DNA of 64,000 nt from Nostoc parmelioides FACHB-3921 (GCF_014696625.1 NZ_JACJQL010000010.1:62001-126000), one strand, 5' to 3'; shown: positions 1-9,304, counted from the first letter of the stretch. A program made the numbers and translations. The notes: generated from the sequence alone by a model not told the origin.

Positions 1-11
1 TGTTTTTTGGT

Positions 12-1244
12 CTATTTCCTCAACAACAAATAATAGAGTGAACCATGACCACCTGTAACACCTGCGCGATCGCCTGCTTGTTTCCCAGTTCCCATGAAGT
101 AATCTACTCTTCCTGGGCCTTTGATGGCATTACCGGTATCTTGATCTAATACATAGCGGCTGACAGTGCGATACTCCATTCTTCCGCCAGCTACGGGAAA
201 GGGAATAGAAGTATGAACAAGTGCTAGTGCGCCCGGAGGCATTAAAGATTTGTCTGTGGCAATGGAACGTTCTGCTGTTACTGGTACATTGATACTACCA
301 GTAGCTGGCCTACTACCAGTTTCTTGGAAGAAAACAAATCTTTCCCAACGTGGTAAGTAGTTATTTAACTCCTCTGGTTGTTGGCGGAAGAAACTGATCA
401 TTTTTGGTAGTGTCATCCCCGATAAGGGAAGTTTGCCATCTTTGGCCAGTTCTCGCCCAATACTAGTCCAAGGGTAATCGGTTCCGCCTGCATAGCCGAT
501 CGCCGTTCGCTGTCCATTAGTTAACTGAATTTGGGCAGAACCTTGAATTTGTACCAAGTACGCATCTAGGCGATCGCTAAACCAGAGCAATTCTGAGCCA
601 CGCAATAGACCTGTATGCCCTTGTAAACCGTCTTCACCTTCCAGTTCTAATCTTGTTGGGTGTGGTTTAGACCATTGCCTGAAGTTAGATGGTAAGCGAT
701 ATAGAGGATATTTATATACAGAAGTTCTGACACGACTAGCTCTATAAACTGGTTGATAGTAGGAAGTAAACTTAACAGTACCCTTGCCGTCATTACCTAC
801 AGACTGGTAAAAAGCAAACTCTCGTCGCACCGCAGCTTGCAACTGGGCGGGAGTTCTAGAATTGACAACTAATTGACGGAAACGTAACAAACTCCGCCGT
901 ACACGACTCAGAGTAATTCCTCTGACTGGATAATTCTGATAAATTCGTTTGGCGGTATTCGTTTGTAAGTAACGCAAACTGTTGTCTATGGCTGCTAATA
1001 GCGCTTTGCGGTCACTGGCTCTACCTACACCAAAAATTTGCTCATCGAAACCCAAACAAGGATTTTGGGTAACACAGTTGTTACCAATTTCTACAAGTTT
1101 CAGGGGAGTTCGAGTTACAGGCGACGGTAGTTGAGGATTGCTAGGGAGTGGTGACGGGACATCAATCACCTGGGCTACTGCGATCGGATTTACCAAAGCA
1201 ATTCCCAGACTCAAGGAAAACAAAGCAAGGGTTTTTCTTATCAT
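12..1244 (-). CDS. mltA: MltA-type lytic transglycosylase, exported
   Basis: Predicted membrane-bound lytic murein transglycosylase A, which cleaves the glycan strands of peptidoglycan in the periplasm with formation of anhydromuramyl ends. The 410-residue protein starts with a signal peptide (basic start, hydrophobic core, cleavage near residue 25 after VAQ). The MltA barrel follows from about residue 100 (FTSYYQP, LYRLP). A C-terminal 3D domain contains GRVDYFMGTG, whose Asp is the expected catalytic residue, and the protein ends in GGHGSLYYLLLRK. The ATG directly follows the TAA of the upstream 84-residue gene, so the two are probably cotranscribed. Length and domain order are normal for cyanobacterial members. 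The family call is firm; the substrate role is from family knowledge. Confidence 0.9.
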   Translation of the reverse strand: MIRKTLALFSLSLGIALVNPIAVAQVIDVPSPLPSNPQLPSPVTRTPLKLVEIGNNCVTQNPCLGFDEQIFGVGRASDRKALLAAIDNSLRYLQTNTAKRIYQNYPVRGITLSRVRRSLLRFRQLVVNSRTPAQLQAAVRREFAFYQSVGNDGKGTVKFTSYYQPVYRASRVRTSVYKYPLYRLPSNFRQWSKPHPTRLELEGEDGLQGHTGLLRGSELLWFSDRLDAYLVQIQGSAQIQLTNGQRTAIGYAGGTDYPWTSIGRELAKDGKLPLSGMTLPKMISFFRQQPEELNNYLPRWERFVFFQETGSRPATGSINVPVTAERSIATDKSLMPPGALALVHTSIPFPVAGGRMEYRTVSRYVLDQDTGNAIKGPGRVDYFMGTGKQAGDRAGVTGGHGSLYYLLLRK

Positions 1245-1499
1245 TTAGTTGAATCTTTCAACACTAGAACTAAAAACAGGTTCTACTCGGATCGCTACAA
1301 TCCGGGAAGGGCGCACAACCATATACTCCCCTTGAATATTCTTGATGGGTACGCTAATAAAGTCGCTAGAACCAGATTTGGGTACTAGTTCGCCACTATA
1401 CCATTTTTGGAATTCCTGAATAGTGGGAAACCGTACTTCTTCTCGATGACCACTTTCCAGCATCATGTGTACAGCGTATTCGTTTGGAGTTCTAGGCAT
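1245..1499 (-). CDS. Conserved small hypothetical protein upstream of mltA
   Basis: An 84-residue soluble protein of unknown function. It has no signal peptide or membrane segment. It is moderately charged and reads like a small alpha/beta fold (EEVRFPTIQEFQKWY in the middle, YMVVRPSRIVAIRVEPV near the end). Its TAA stop abuts the mltA ATG with no gap, which implies an operon and perhaps translational coupling. The ATG is preceded by AACCTT with no strong Shine-Dalgarno sequence. I do not recognise the family. The tight coupling and normal codon use make a real gene likely. Confidence 0.75.
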   Translation of the reverse strand: MPRTPNEYAVHMMLESGHREEVRFPTIQEFQKWYSGELVPKSGSSDFISVPIKNIQGEYMVVRPSRIVAIRVEPVFSSSVERFN

Positions 1500-1700
1500 A
1501 AGGTTGAATCCCTTAAAATATGTTCAACCTATTGTTAACCACGTTACACCAGAATGAAAAGGGTAAGCATACGGGAGCAAGATTTGCTTTTCGGGGAGAC
1601 AAGGAAATTAGAAACTCATCACACATTACTCCTGATGGTTCTTTTCTTCACGCCTATGACGGTTACTCAACTGGAGACGGTTCCCAGGAATTTGGAAATA

Positions 1701-1729
1701 GGGGTATAGGGGTATAGGGGTTATAGGGG
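1701..1729 (+). repeat. Tandem GGGGTATA repeat with a four-tract G-quadruplex motif
   Basis: Four GGGG runs lie at 1701-1704, 1709-1712, 1717-1720 and 1726-1729, separated by TATA, TATA and TTATA. This meets the standard G-quadruplex pattern on the plus strand. About 15 bases downstream is a C-rich stretch, 1742-1765, built from CACCCTTA units, which could pair with it. Both lie in the gap between the 84-residue gene and the 3' end of the permease gene. A weak 65-codon plus-strand frame crosses this gap and is not considered real. Confidence 0.6.
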
Positions 1730-1771
1730 TTAAAAATTCTTACACCCTCACACCCTTACACCCTTATCTTT

Positions 1772-3718
1772 TTAACCACCAACATGAATGGCTGGTCGTC
1801 TGTGGGGATTCTTTTCAGCGCGACGCAACACTTCACGGGTGACTACAGCAATATCACCTTCACCAAACAGGATAAAACGCAGCAAATATTGGATGGGGTT
1901 TCCTTCTACCCAGCCGAAATAAGCATGAGGAATTTTATCTGTTTGGTCACGTATATATAGAAGTAGAGCTGCAATGGCGTTGGGTACGGCTGCACTTTCT
2001 GCCCGGAGGATGCGGTACGCTCCGACTTGTACACCTTTGACTTTGATGACATCGGCGAAATCTGAAGCGTCGGAGACGATAATTTCTAAGAACAGGATGG
2101 GATCAGTGGGTGGAATGTGATTGTCTTCACGTACCTCTGTCTCTTTGAGGAAATACTCTTGCTCATCGCCATCATTTAATCGATTGGCAATGAGGCGGAT
2201 TGCACCTTGACTTTCTTCAACAATATATTGATGAGCCAGTTCGTCAACTTCGATTTGCTCTACTCGCAATTCGGTTGACCGCCAAACGCGGGAAACTAGG
2301 GAAGTAAAAATGATGGCGCTGATGAAGAAACCAGCGATTCTAATACCCTCTGGCCTTTCAATAATATTGACGATAGTCGTATATATAAATACTAAGGTAA
2401 TGCTGCCGAAGATAAATTTGCCCTTTGTGGATCTTTGACGGTGGGCAGAAAGAGTGACAGCAAAGGCGGCGGAACTGATTAAAACTAATACACCTGTGGC
2501 GTAAGCTCCCCCCTGGGCTTCCACATTGGCGCGAAAGATAATTGTGACAACAAAGGCGATCGCTGTATAGACTAAAACTAAAGGTCGTGCTGCTAATGCC
2601 CAATTGGGAGCCATACCGTAACGTGGCAGGTAGCGAGGCACAATATTTAGTAGTCCCGCCATTGCGGATGCACCAGCAAACCACAAAATGGAAATTGTGC
2701 TGAGGTCATAAATTGTGCCAAAGCTATTACCTAAATATAGATGTGCTAGATAAGCTAAGGCGCGTCCATTAGCTTTACCGCCTGTAGCAAATTCGGCTGC
2801 GGGAATCAACAAAGTTGTGACAAAGCTGCTGGTAAGCAAAAAGAAACTCATGATTACCGCCGCCGCCGTTAGTAACTTGCGGGTATTGCGGATACGTCCT
2901 GTAGGGTGTTGGGGTGTATCACTGCTACTACCTTGTACCAGAGGCATAACGGTAACACCAGTCTCAAAGCCTGATAAACCCAGTGCCAATCTGGGGAATA
3001 ACAACATAGATAGGCCGATGACGACGAAAAAATTTGAGTGACGGGCAAAAATTGCCGTTTGCCAATTAGCGATCGCTGATGGGTAAATAAGAACTTGATA
3101 TAAGCCAACGCCAATGACAATTAAATTTAACAGCAGATATACGCTCACCAAAACGACGGCTATACCGATTGCTTCTCGAAAACCTCTCAGAAAAACTGCC
3201 CCTAGTAATGCTACTAGTACAAGAGTGATGGGAATGCTTTGATTATGAAATAGATTCGGAACAAGGGGATTTTCGATGATATGGGCTGTAGCATCAGCCG
3301 CCGAAAGAGTAATCGTGATAATGAAGTCTGTCGCCACAAAACCGAGCAGGCACAATACGAGTAATTTGCCTTGCCACCAAGAAAGCAAATGCTCCAATAT
3401 GGCAATAGACCCTTCACCATGTGGACTTTTGCTAGCAATGCGCCGATAGATTGGTAATGCGCCAAAAAGTGTCAGCAGAACTAAGATCAGCGTCGCTATC
3501 GGAGAAAGAGCGCCGGCTGCTAGTGCCGCAATACCTGGTTGATAACCAAGGGTAGAAAAATAATCTACACCAGTCAAACACATGACTCGCCACCAGGAAT
3601 GCTTGCGGTGAGCTTCTTCCTTACGATAAGGGCCTTCTTTTTCTCGTCTGTCTTCTTCGAGCAACCAGTCCATCAACTGTCTGCCGAGCCGTTGCGTAGA
3701 CATAATTAGTTTAGCCAT
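1772..3718 (-). CDS. APC-superfamily permease with C-terminal cytoplasmic domain
   Basis: A 648-residue inner-membrane transporter of the amino acid-polyamine-organocation superfamily. The N-terminal 45 residues are hydrophilic and very charged ([15 protein letters not shown]). About 12 hydrophobic segments follow between residues 50 and 480. The first contains [15 protein letters not shown], the characteristic APC entry motif with Gly and Ser in the unwound helix. The last 170 residues form a soluble domain ([17 protein letters not shown] onward). This resembles large cyanobacterial and KUP-like permeases more than ordinary 450-residue amino acid permeases. The substrate cannot be read from sequence; an amino acid or K+ is possible. 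It appears monocistronic, with a G-rich/C-rich repeat at its 3' side. Confidence 0.8.
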   Translation of the reverse strand: MAKLIMSTQRLGRQLMDWLLEEDRREKEGPYRKEEAHRKHSWWRVMCLTGVDYFSTLGYQPGIAALAAGALSPIATLILVLLTLFGALPIYRRIASKSPHGEGSIAILEHLLSWWQGKLLVLCLLGFVATDFIITITLSAADATAHIIENPLVPNLFHNQSIPITLVLVALLGAVFLRGFREAIGIAVVLVSVYLLLNLIVIGVGLYQVLIYPSAIANWQTAIFARHSNFFVVIGLSMLLFPRLALGLSGFETGVTVMPLVQGSSSDTPQHPTGRIRNTRKLLTAAAVIMSFFLLTSSFVTTLLIPAAEFATGGKANGRALAYLAHLYLGNSFGTIYDLSTISILWFAGASAMAGLLNIVPRYLPRYGMAPNWALAARPLVLVYTAIAFVVTIIFRANVEAQGGAYATGVLVLISSAAFAVTLSAHRQRSTKGKFIFGSITLVFIYTTIVNIIERPEGIRIAGFFISAIIFTSLVSRVWRSTELRVEQIEVDELAHQYIVEESQGAIRLIANRLNDGDEQEYFLKETEVREDNHIPPTDPILFLEIIVSDASDFADVIKVKGVQVGAYRILRAESAAVPNAIAALLLYIRDQTDKIPHAYFGWVEGNPIQYLLRFILFGEGDIAVVTREVLRRAEKNPHRRPAIHVGG

Positions 3719-3847
3719 TAAACACAGTTTTGTTACAATAAGAAAGAATATTGTCTTCTTTGTATTTCTTTAGCTTTGTGGTAGAAAAACTAATTTTAAA
3801 CCAAAAAATACAGAGGTTATAATTCTCTTACTTATCAATAGAAAAAA

Positions 3848-4321
3848 CTAAGTTATTTCGTATATTTGTTTATGTTTGGCTAAAAGCTGGATATATTTCT
3901 CATTTGTTTTTGCTGCTAGCCACTTAGTTTTAAATATTGCTGCGGACTCAGCTTTAATAGGGTCTACATCGTAGGGTAAAATTTCTTTTTTATCATGCGT
4001 GTTTTCTGAATTTTGCTTATATTTCCTCCCACTTTTATGATTAGCATAACGACGCGATCGCGTATATCCCATTTGCAAGAACTTCCTAGCCATATCCGCA
4101 CCAACAAAATCATCTGCGTCTAGATAATCAATAAAAATTGCGTAGATTTTTTCACTCGATTCCCTAGCAATATCAGGTGTTTTAAATCGCCAGTAGGGAA
4201 GAATTTCTGATTTATATGGCTCAACTAAAAGTACACCCTGTTCACCTTTGCCAACTCGATAGAGTTCAGGATGTTGGCGAAAGTCGAGATTTTTATAGTC
4301 TAAAGAATAATCAAAAGCCAT
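3848..4321 (-). CDS. DUF4385 family protein
   Basis: A 157-residue soluble basic protein that matches the DUF4385 family as I remember it: an N-terminal FDYSLDYKNLDFRQHPELYR, a central DYLDADDFVGADMARKFLQ, then GYTRSRRYANHKSGRKY. The function of this family is not established. The protein has no signal or membrane segment. It is flanked by an AT-rich 130-base gap on its 3' side and diverges from the VOC gene on its 5' side, so the two divergent promoters share about 75 bases. Confidence 0.7.
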   Translation of the reverse strand: MAFDYSLDYKNLDFRQHPELYRVGKGEQGVLLVEPYKSEILPYWRFKTPDIARESSEKIYAIFIDYLDADDFVGADMARKFLQMGYTRSRRYANHKSGRKYKQNSENTHDKKEILPYDVDPIKAESAAIFKTKWLAAKTNEKYIQLLAKHKQIYEIT

Positions 4322-4397
4322 GATTGTTTTTTATCATGGATAATAAACTCTCAAAATATAGTTACACTTCCATCTATGTAGGGAAATTTCTGCTGCT

Positions 4398-4859
4398 ATG
4401 GTAACTACTCCTCAATCCCTAAACAGTGTACTTTCACCGGGTAATCTGCGTAGAGTGCATCACATTGCCCTGAATGTTAAAGATATGCAGGCTTCTCGCT
4501 ATTTTTACGGTACTATCCTGGGATTACATGAACTTACAGGCGATGAGGTACCAGCCACTTTGGTGGAACTTGTCGCCAGTGGAAAAGTTGCTAACTTCGC
4601 TACCCCCGACGGTACAATTCTAGACTTATTTTGGACACCTGACTTAACACCACCAAACCCAGACCCAGAACAAAGTTTTACTAGAGCCTACCATCTAGCA
4701 TTTGATATTGATCCTGGGTTATTTGAGCAAGCGGTGGCAGTTGTGCGAGAAAATCAAATTGCGATCGCTCATGGCCCCGTCACTCGTCCTACTGGTAGAG
4801 GCGTTTACTTCTACGACCCCGACGGCTTCATGATTGAAATTCGCTGCGACCCACAATAA
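4398..4859 (+). CDS. VOC-family (glyoxalase/dioxygenase-like) protein
   Basis: A 153-residue vicinal-oxygen-chelate fold protein. The beta-alpha-beta-beta-beta module begins with VHHIALNVKDMQASRYFYGTILG, where the first His is a usual metal ligand. The second half holds AYHLAFDID with another candidate His. The end has GVYFYDPDGFMIEIRCDP, the VOC signature with a Glu ligand. Members include glyoxalases, dioxygenases and resistance proteins, so the reaction is not fixed by the fold. The gene is monocistronic and divergent from the DUF4385 gene. Confidence 0.8.
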   Translation: MVTTPQSLNSVLSPGNLRRVHHIALNVKDMQASRYFYGTILGLHELTGDEVPATLVELVASGKVANFATPDGTILDLFWTPDLTPPNPDPEQSFTRAYHLAFDIDPGLFEQAVAVVRENQIAIAHGPVTRPTGRGVYFYDPDGFMIEIRCDPQ

Positions 4860-5170
4860 AAAATATTAAAATTTCTAGTTGATTAATGTTAGTAAAGGCG
4901 CAGAAGTCAGCCTAACTGTTAGATTGGGCTAACTTCTGCTACACTCCTTGCATATATAAAAAATAACAGCGTTTAAAGTCTTTTGACTGCCAAATTGCCA
5001 CAAACCTTTTTCAGTACTTATCAATTTTTATACAGCATAAATATTGAATTTAGATACTAATAAACATATTTTGGGGCTGATGTCTCAACGGAAAGTAGTA
5101 TAATTTTTCCTGCTCTGATATTGCCTGTCCAAAGGCTGGAGCTAAAACTAAAAAATCTAGGTTTGTGCTT
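4860..5170. other. Intergenic region, no gene seen
   Basis: A 311-base AT-rich gap before the cyclic-nucleotide-domain gene. It contains GCTAACTTCTGC-type short repeats near 4900-4940 and no open frame of note. It probably carries the promoter of the downstream gene. No terminator hairpin with a T-run was recognised. Confidence 0.4.
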
Positions 5171-5539
5171 ATGTTAAGTCCTGTTTTGACGATCGCCATC
5201 TTTCAAAAGCAGCCGAATCCTCAAGTGTTTTCAGCAGGTCAGGTCATCTTTGAAGAAGGACAAGTTGGTGATTATATGTACGGTATTGTAGAAGGAACTG
5301 TTGATTTATTGATCAATAGTAAGGTTGTAGAAACAATAGAGGCTGGGGAGATATTTGGTACAGGTATATTAGTAGGAGTGAATCATCGGAATTATACAGC
5401 GATCGCTCAAACTGATTGTCAACTAGCTTACTTAGATGAGAAAAGATTCTTATTCGCTGTCCAAGAAACACCAATGTTTGCACTCAATGTCCTGAGAAAT
5501 TATTCAGAACGTCTCAGTCGCTTGCAACGTTTAGTTTAA
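5171..5539 (+). CDS. Cyclic nucleotide-binding domain protein (Crp-like sensor domain only)
   Basis: A small cupin-like protein of about 122 residues consisting almost entirely of one cNMP-binding domain: PQVFSAGQVIFEEGQVGDYMYGIVEGTVDL, then GEIFGTGILVG, and a C-terminal helix. The phosphate-binding cassette is degenerate, since the usual GExxxxxxxRxAxx motif is not clear, so cyclic nucleotide binding is uncertain. No helix-turn-helix or effector domain follows. I choose the ATG at 5171 over a GTG two codons upstream. The alpha-carbonic anhydrase gene starts 28 bases after its stop and may be cotranscribed. Confidence 0.75.
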   Translation: MLSPVLTIAIFQKQPNPQVFSAGQVIFEEGQVGDYMYGIVEGTVDLLINSKVVETIEAGEIFGTGILVGVNHRNYTAIAQTDCQLAYLDEKRFLFAVQETPMFALNVLRNYSERLSRLQRLV

Positions 5540-5567
5540 TATCACAGTATGTTTCAACCGCAGGAAA

Positions 5568-6362
5568 ATGAGTAGTACTTTACATCGAAGGCAACTACTG
5601 AAATTATTGGGTATGAGTGTCTTAGGAACCTCATTTTCCAGTTGTGTCACATCTCCAGCTAGGGCAACAACGGTAAACTGGGGATATATCGGTAAAGTAG
5701 GCCCAGAGCATTGGGGTGAGCTTTCCCCTGACTTTGCACTCTGCCAAATAGGCAGAAAACAAACGCCGATTGATTTGCAGATTGCAAATGTGAAAGATGT
5801 CCACAGCAGCAGTCAAGATTTGTTAGTCTTCAATTATCAGCCAACGGCATTACACCTAATAAACAACGGTAAAACCGTCCAAGTCAACTATCCACCAGGC
5901 AGTTATCTTAAGTATGCTCACCAAAAATTTGAGCTACTTCAGTTCCACTTTCATCACTTCAGCGAACACCGAGTTGATGGAAAATTATATGATATGGAAC
6001 TCCATTTAGTTCACCGGAGTAAATCTGGTGACTTAGCCGTTATGGGTATTTTCTTGCAAGCAGGAGCATTTAACCCCACGCTGCAAATTATCTGGGATGC
6101 CATACCTCAAAAGCAAGGAACAGAAAAGCAAATAGCGGATATAAATATAGATGTTTCCCAATTTCTCCCAGCACAACGCAGATTTTTTACTTATTCTGGC
6201 TCTCTGACAACCCCACCCTGTTCAGAAAATGTTCTCTGGTGCGTGATGGCAACTCCTATCGAAGCCTCTCCTGCACAGATAGCTCAGTTTAGTCAAATGT
6301 TTCCTGAAAATGCACGTCCGATCCAATCTCTCAACGATCGCCTAGTTATCGAAGCTATTTAA
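5568..6362 (+). CDS. ecaA: Exported alpha-class carbonic anhydrase
   Basis: A 264-residue alpha-carbonic anhydrase that interconverts CO2 and bicarbonate outside the cytoplasmic membrane. The N-terminus has RRQLLKLLGMSVLG (twin-arginine-like) and a Cys at SSC that could be a lipid site, though the -3 residue is not ideal. The mature part shows WGYIGKVGPEHWGELSP, QTPIDL, then FHFHHFSEHRVDGK and MELHLVH, which supply the three zinc His ligands. SLTTPPCSENVLWCV is the substrate-pocket signature. It corresponds to the EcaA proteins described in Anabaena and Synechococcus. Two beta-class exported enzymes lie 28 kb away. It follows the cNMP-domain gene by 28 bases. Confidence 0.9.
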   Translation: MSSTLHRRQLLKLLGMSVLGTSFSSCVTSPARATTVNWGYIGKVGPEHWGELSPDFALCQIGRKQTPIDLQIANVKDVHSSSQDLLVFNYQPTALHLINNGKTVQVNYPPGSYLKYAHQKFELLQFHFHHFSEHRVDGKLYDMELHLVHRSKSGDLAVMGIFLQAGAFNPTLQIIWDAIPQKQGTEKQIADINIDVSQFLPAQRRFFTYSGSLTTPPCSENVLWCVMATPIEASPAQIAQFSQMFPENARPIQSLNDRLVIEAI

Positions 6363-6534
6363 AATTTTTCTGCCAACTTTCCCTGATTTTGTGTTGCTAT
6401 GTCATACTAGGAGATGAGAATTTATTCGGCGACCGCGTTTGTTTTGAGTATTGACAGGCTTTTCCCTTTTGGTATTTACAGACATTTCTCCGAAATCTCA
6501 ATCCCTAGACACTTCTGATTTTGGAGACAATAAT
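6363..6534 (+). promoter_or_regulatory. 5' leader of the rbp gene
   Basis: The 172 bases between ecaA and rbp hold the promoter and a likely untranslated leader. The stretch near 6467-6525 (TTTTGGTATTTACAGACATT and onward) is the kind of long leader known to confer low-temperature control on cyanobacterial rbp genes. I infer this from gene type; no element is proven here. Confidence 0.35.
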
Positions 6535-6846
6535 ATGTCTATTTATGTTGGTAATCTTTCTTACGACGTTACAGAAGAAAGCTTGAACGCCGTATTTGCA
6601 GAATATGGTTCTGTAAAGCGGGTTCAGCTACCTGTAGACCGTGAAACCGGCCGTGTACGCGGCTTTGGCTTCGTGGAAATGAGTAGTGATGCAGAAGAAA
6701 CAGCAGCAATTGAAGCGCTTGACGGTGCTGAGTGGATGGGACGTGACCTTAAAGTAAATAAGGCTAAACCCAGAGAAGACAGAGGCGGTTCTAGGGGTTC
6801 CTTTGGCGGCAATCGCAGCAACAACAACTTCCGTAACCGCTATTAA
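6535..6846 (+). CDS. rbp: RRM-type RNA-binding protein (cyanobacterial Rbp family)
   Basis: A 103-residue glycine-rich RNA-binding protein with one RRM: RNP2 is IYVGNLSYDV and RNP1 is RGFGFVEM, followed by a short tail rich in Gly, Arg, Ser and Asn (GGSRGSFGGNRSNNNF). Proteins of this family in Anabaena are often cold-induced and bind RNA in the cytoplasm or at thylakoids. I chose the ATG at 6535 because GGAG lies 9 bases upstream and the RRM begins at once. A longer open frame to 6451 adds residues that do not fit the family. It is followed by a strong intrinsic terminator. Confidence 0.9.
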   Translation: MSIYVGNLSYDVTEESLNAVFAEYGSVKRVQLPVDRETGRVRGFGFVEMSSDAEETAAIEALDGAEWMGRDLKVNKAKPREDRGGSRGSFGGNRSNNNFRNRY

Positions 6847-6955
6847 GAAAATATAGATTTGAACTGGAGAACCGGGAATGAAGAAGTAGTTATTTCTACC
6901 TCCTAACCCCCTAAAATTTTAATGCTCCTTTTGAACAGAACTTATTACTAATATC

Positions 6956-6984
6956 GGCTCAAGCAAGAATGCTTGAGCCTTTTT
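6956..6984 (+). terminator. Intrinsic terminator of rbp
   Basis: A perfect 10-bp stem, GGCTCAAGCA at 6956-6965 and TGCTTGAGCC at 6970-6979, with an AGAA loop and a TTTTT tract at 6980-6984. It lies 110 bases after the rbp stop. Confidence 0.9.
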
Positions 6985-7052
6985 GATGTAACATCTGCAA
7001 TTAACACCTCATACCAATCTTTCTGAATTACAAATTAGTATGATTTTGCTAT

Positions 7053-7529
7053 TTATTTCATTGGTTGTAACTTGGTCACCTTGAGTTTAAAAGGCCCAAC
7101 CCCAGTTTCGCCAAAAGACCGAACACGAATAATAAAAGTCCCTGTTTCATTGATGCGGGTAAACAGTAGAGAATTACTAGTGCCATCGGGGCCATCATCA
7201 TTTTCTGCTAGCGTTGAGCCATCGGGTGCAAGTAGTGTGATGATACTGTCAAAACTTTCTGAAGATAAATCAACTGCTAGATTATCCCCCTTATTCAGCT
7301 TCACCGCATAGTCACGGGCAAATCCACCCTGACCAGTGGGAATGTCTTTATCTGAAAGTGCATCAGAAAGTTCTTTAAAATCAGTCAACAGGATAGGACT
7401 GTACAACTTACTCTGAGCAAATGCTGCTGTTGTACTGATGGCAATTACCATTAAGGTAGCGGGAAATATATTTATTCTTGTGAAATTTTTAGTCAGAAAT
7501 TTACTGATCATTGTAAGTGATGTTCCCAC
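7053..7529 (-). CDS. Exported PPC-domain protein
   Basis: A 158-residue secreted protein. A hydrophobic signal peptide ends near AFAQ (about residue 39 from the first ATG). The rest is a pre-peptidase C-terminal-type beta-sandwich: GDNLAVDLSSESFDSIITLLAPDG, then AENDDGPDG and TGTFIIRVRSFG, the typical PPC pattern. PPC domains usually accompany proteases or stand alone on exported proteins; no catalytic domain is present here. A second ATG at 7511 is an equally good start. It is convergent with rbp, and the rbp terminator lies between them. Confidence 0.8.
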   Translation of the reverse strand: MGTSLTMISKFLTKNFTRINIFPATLMVIAISTTAAFAQSKLYSPILLTDFKELSDALSDKDIPTGQGGFARDYAVKLNKGDNLAVDLSSESFDSIITLLAPDGSTLAENDDGPDGTSNSLLFTRINETGTFIIRVRSFGETGVGPFKLKVTKLQPMK

Positions 7530-7579
7530 AACAATTGGGTGGTTTGGTTAATTATAGATTTCCCAGAGATAGCTTGCCA

Positions 7580-8269
7580 TTAATTTTTGATGTATCTATC
7601 TTTTGCAGCACTGGCTGTAGCTGCTAACCCCAAGACAGTGATTTCATTTTGACGCAGTATCTGCACGGCAGATTTAACAGTAGCACCAGTGGTGTAAATA
7701 TCATCTATTAACAATACTGGGGCTTTTGGGCAGCTATGACGAAAATCTTGACCAATTGCAAAAGCTTCAGCCAAGTTGTTTTCTCGTTCAGAGACTGATA
7801 AACCAAACTGCGCTGTTGTCTCGCGCACTCTCGCCAAACCATTTAGTTTCAATTTTAATCCAGTTGTTTGGCAAAAGCTTTGGGCAATTAAGGCTGCTTG
7901 ATTGTATCCTCTTTGTTTTTGCTTACTGGGGTGGAGTGGGATTGGTACAACTACAATTTGTGTTGTTTGATGAAGAGAATGTAACAACCAAGTTTCTCCT
8001 AGCCATTGTCCCAAAAGACGGGCAATTTCGGGTTGATTGTCGTACTTCATCAGTGCGATCGCTCGTTTGAGCGTACCACCATACAAACCCCAGCTAAATA
8101 CCGGTATTGGCTGTTTCCACAACGCATCAGGGTGTGTGTGACGGCATTTTTGTAACTGTCTGGTACAGTTAGGACACAATTCAGTAGATGTAGGTCTTTG
8201 ACACAGAGGACAGTTAGATTGCAAAAACAGGTCAAGCAGACCTTGAAAGTGGCGACTCCATGTTGGCAT
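7580..8269 (-). CDS. comF: ComF-family phosphoribosyltransferase-like protein
   Basis: A 229-residue ComF homologue, linked in other bacteria to DNA uptake and transformation. The N-terminal zinc-ribbon-like part has CPLCQRPTSTELCPNC (four Cys). The middle shows VVVPIPLHPSKQKQRGYNQA. The PRPP-binding loop is VLLIDDIYTTGATVKSA near residue 190. The reaction of ComF proteins is not defined. Only 6 bases separate it from the upstream GNAT gene, so both are likely on one message. Confidence 0.88.
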   Translation of the reverse strand: MPTWSRHFQGLLDLFLQSNCPLCQRPTSTELCPNCTRQLQKCRHTHPDALWKQPIPVFSWGLYGGTLKRAIALMKYDNQPEIARLLGQWLGETWLLHSLHQTTQIVVVPIPLHPSKQKQRGYNQAALIAQSFCQTTGLKLKLNGLARVRETTAQFGLSVSERENNLAEAFAIGQDFRHSCPKAPVLLIDDIYTTGATVKSAVQILRQNEITVLGLAATASAAKDRYIKN

Positions 8270-8275
8270 TTAAAG

Positions 8276-8758
8276 CTACTTGAGGAATTTGACATAAACG
8301 CGATCGCACCGCGCTGTTTCCACTTCCGTGGCTGGTTGGTAGCCGTGATTTTCATATAGCTTGACTGCTTCTACCAAAACGCTGGCTGTTTCAATCCAAA
8401 TTTCTTGAAAACCACGAGAGGCGATCGCTGCTTCTAACTGTTGTAACAAATATTTCCCCAATCCTAAACCCCTAACACTGGGTAAAAGATACATTTTCCT
8501 GATTTCTACAGCCTTTTCCCCGCGATTTACAGGGTAATATGCCCCAGTACCTACTATTTGGCTTTGGTGTTCAATTACCCAAAACTCGCCTCCGGTTGCT
8601 AAGTAACATTCTTCTACTTGCAACACATCGCGGTCTGCACCTTTGGGTTCCCAACCTAAACCGTATTCTGATAATACGTAACTGATGACTGCGGCGGCTT
8701 TAGTGCGATCGCCTTTTTGCCAGTTACGAATTAAGAAGTCTTGATAGTAGCTGTTCAT
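8276..8758 (-). CDS. GNAT-family N-acetyltransferase
   Basis: A 160-residue acetyl-CoA-dependent acetyltransferase. The acetyl-CoA-binding motif A is MYLLPSVRGLGLGKYLLQQL, with the RxxGxG signature. Motif B includes WIETASVLVEAVKLYENHGY. The substrate cannot be inferred. The gene lies directly upstream of comF with a 6-base gap and is probably cotranscribed. Confidence 0.85.
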   Translation of the reverse strand: MNSYYQDFLIRNWQKGDRTKAAAVISYVLSEYGLGWEPKGADRDVLQVEECYLATGGEFWVIEHQSQIVGTGAYYPVNRGEKAVEIRKMYLLPSVRGLGLGKYLLQQLEAAIASRGFQEIWIETASVLVEAVKLYENHGYQPATEVETARCDRVYVKFLK

Positions 8759-8993
8759 TACCGTTTGTGGGTCAGGTTTTTACAGAAAAGTCTTCTGGAT
8801 CTATTCCCAATTTACCCAGCATATAGCTTCTCCTGTTGATTTTAACTCAGGTAAAGCTTGCAGCGCACGGATTTTATCTATGCAACACAAGAGTTCTTGA
8901 GATTATGACGATAGAGGCGATCGGATTAATTTTTTGTGCTAATATTTTTATGGGTTACGTAACGCATAACTACGATTCCATGACCATTTAAGT

Positions 8994-9293
8994 ATGTCTC
9001 CATCAGATTAATACCCTAAATATAAAGATAAAAGAACGGAGAAATTTGCTTTAGGAGAAAGGGTTAAAGAGTTTCAATCTTTTGAGAGACAAGCACAAAA
9101 GCGATTAGATATTATAGATGCAGCCCCTAACAAGGAAGCGCTAATACAACTACCAAGTAATCGTTTTGAGTCATTAGGAGGCGATAGAAAAGGTCAGTAC
9201 AGTATCCGAATTAATGAGCAGTGGAGAATTTGTTTTAACTGGCCTGATGATTTTCTTAAGCCCTTCAACATAGAGATTACAGATTATCACTGA
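8994..9293 (+). pseudogene. higB: HigB/RelE-like toxin gene with an early in-frame stop
   Basis: From ATG 8994 the frame reads MSPSD and then TAA at 9009-9011. The same frame then stays open to TGA at 9291-9293 and encodes a typical HigB/RelE-family toxin: YKDKRTEKF, FERQAQKRLDIIDAA, then GDRKGQYSIRINEQWRICF, ending IEITDYH. These enzymes are ribosome-dependent mRNA endonucleases. No ATG, GTG or TTG lies soon after the stop to restart at a sensible place. The gene therefore looks inactivated by a nonsense change at codon 6, or it uses an unusual start. The intact antitoxin gene starts 11 bases later. Confidence 0.75.
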
Positions 9294-9304
9294 AGGAGAG
9301 ATAA

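Noticed and set aside
1520-1717. 65-codon plus-strand frame between the 84-residue gene and the permease
   Set aside because: Its second half is coded by the GGGGTATA repeat, it has no family likeness, and it opposes both neighbours.
8780-8880. Possible minus-strand gene tail (KLGIDPEDFSVKT) downstream of 8.9 kb
   Set aside because: The frame breaks within a few codons; at most a remnant, too short to assign.
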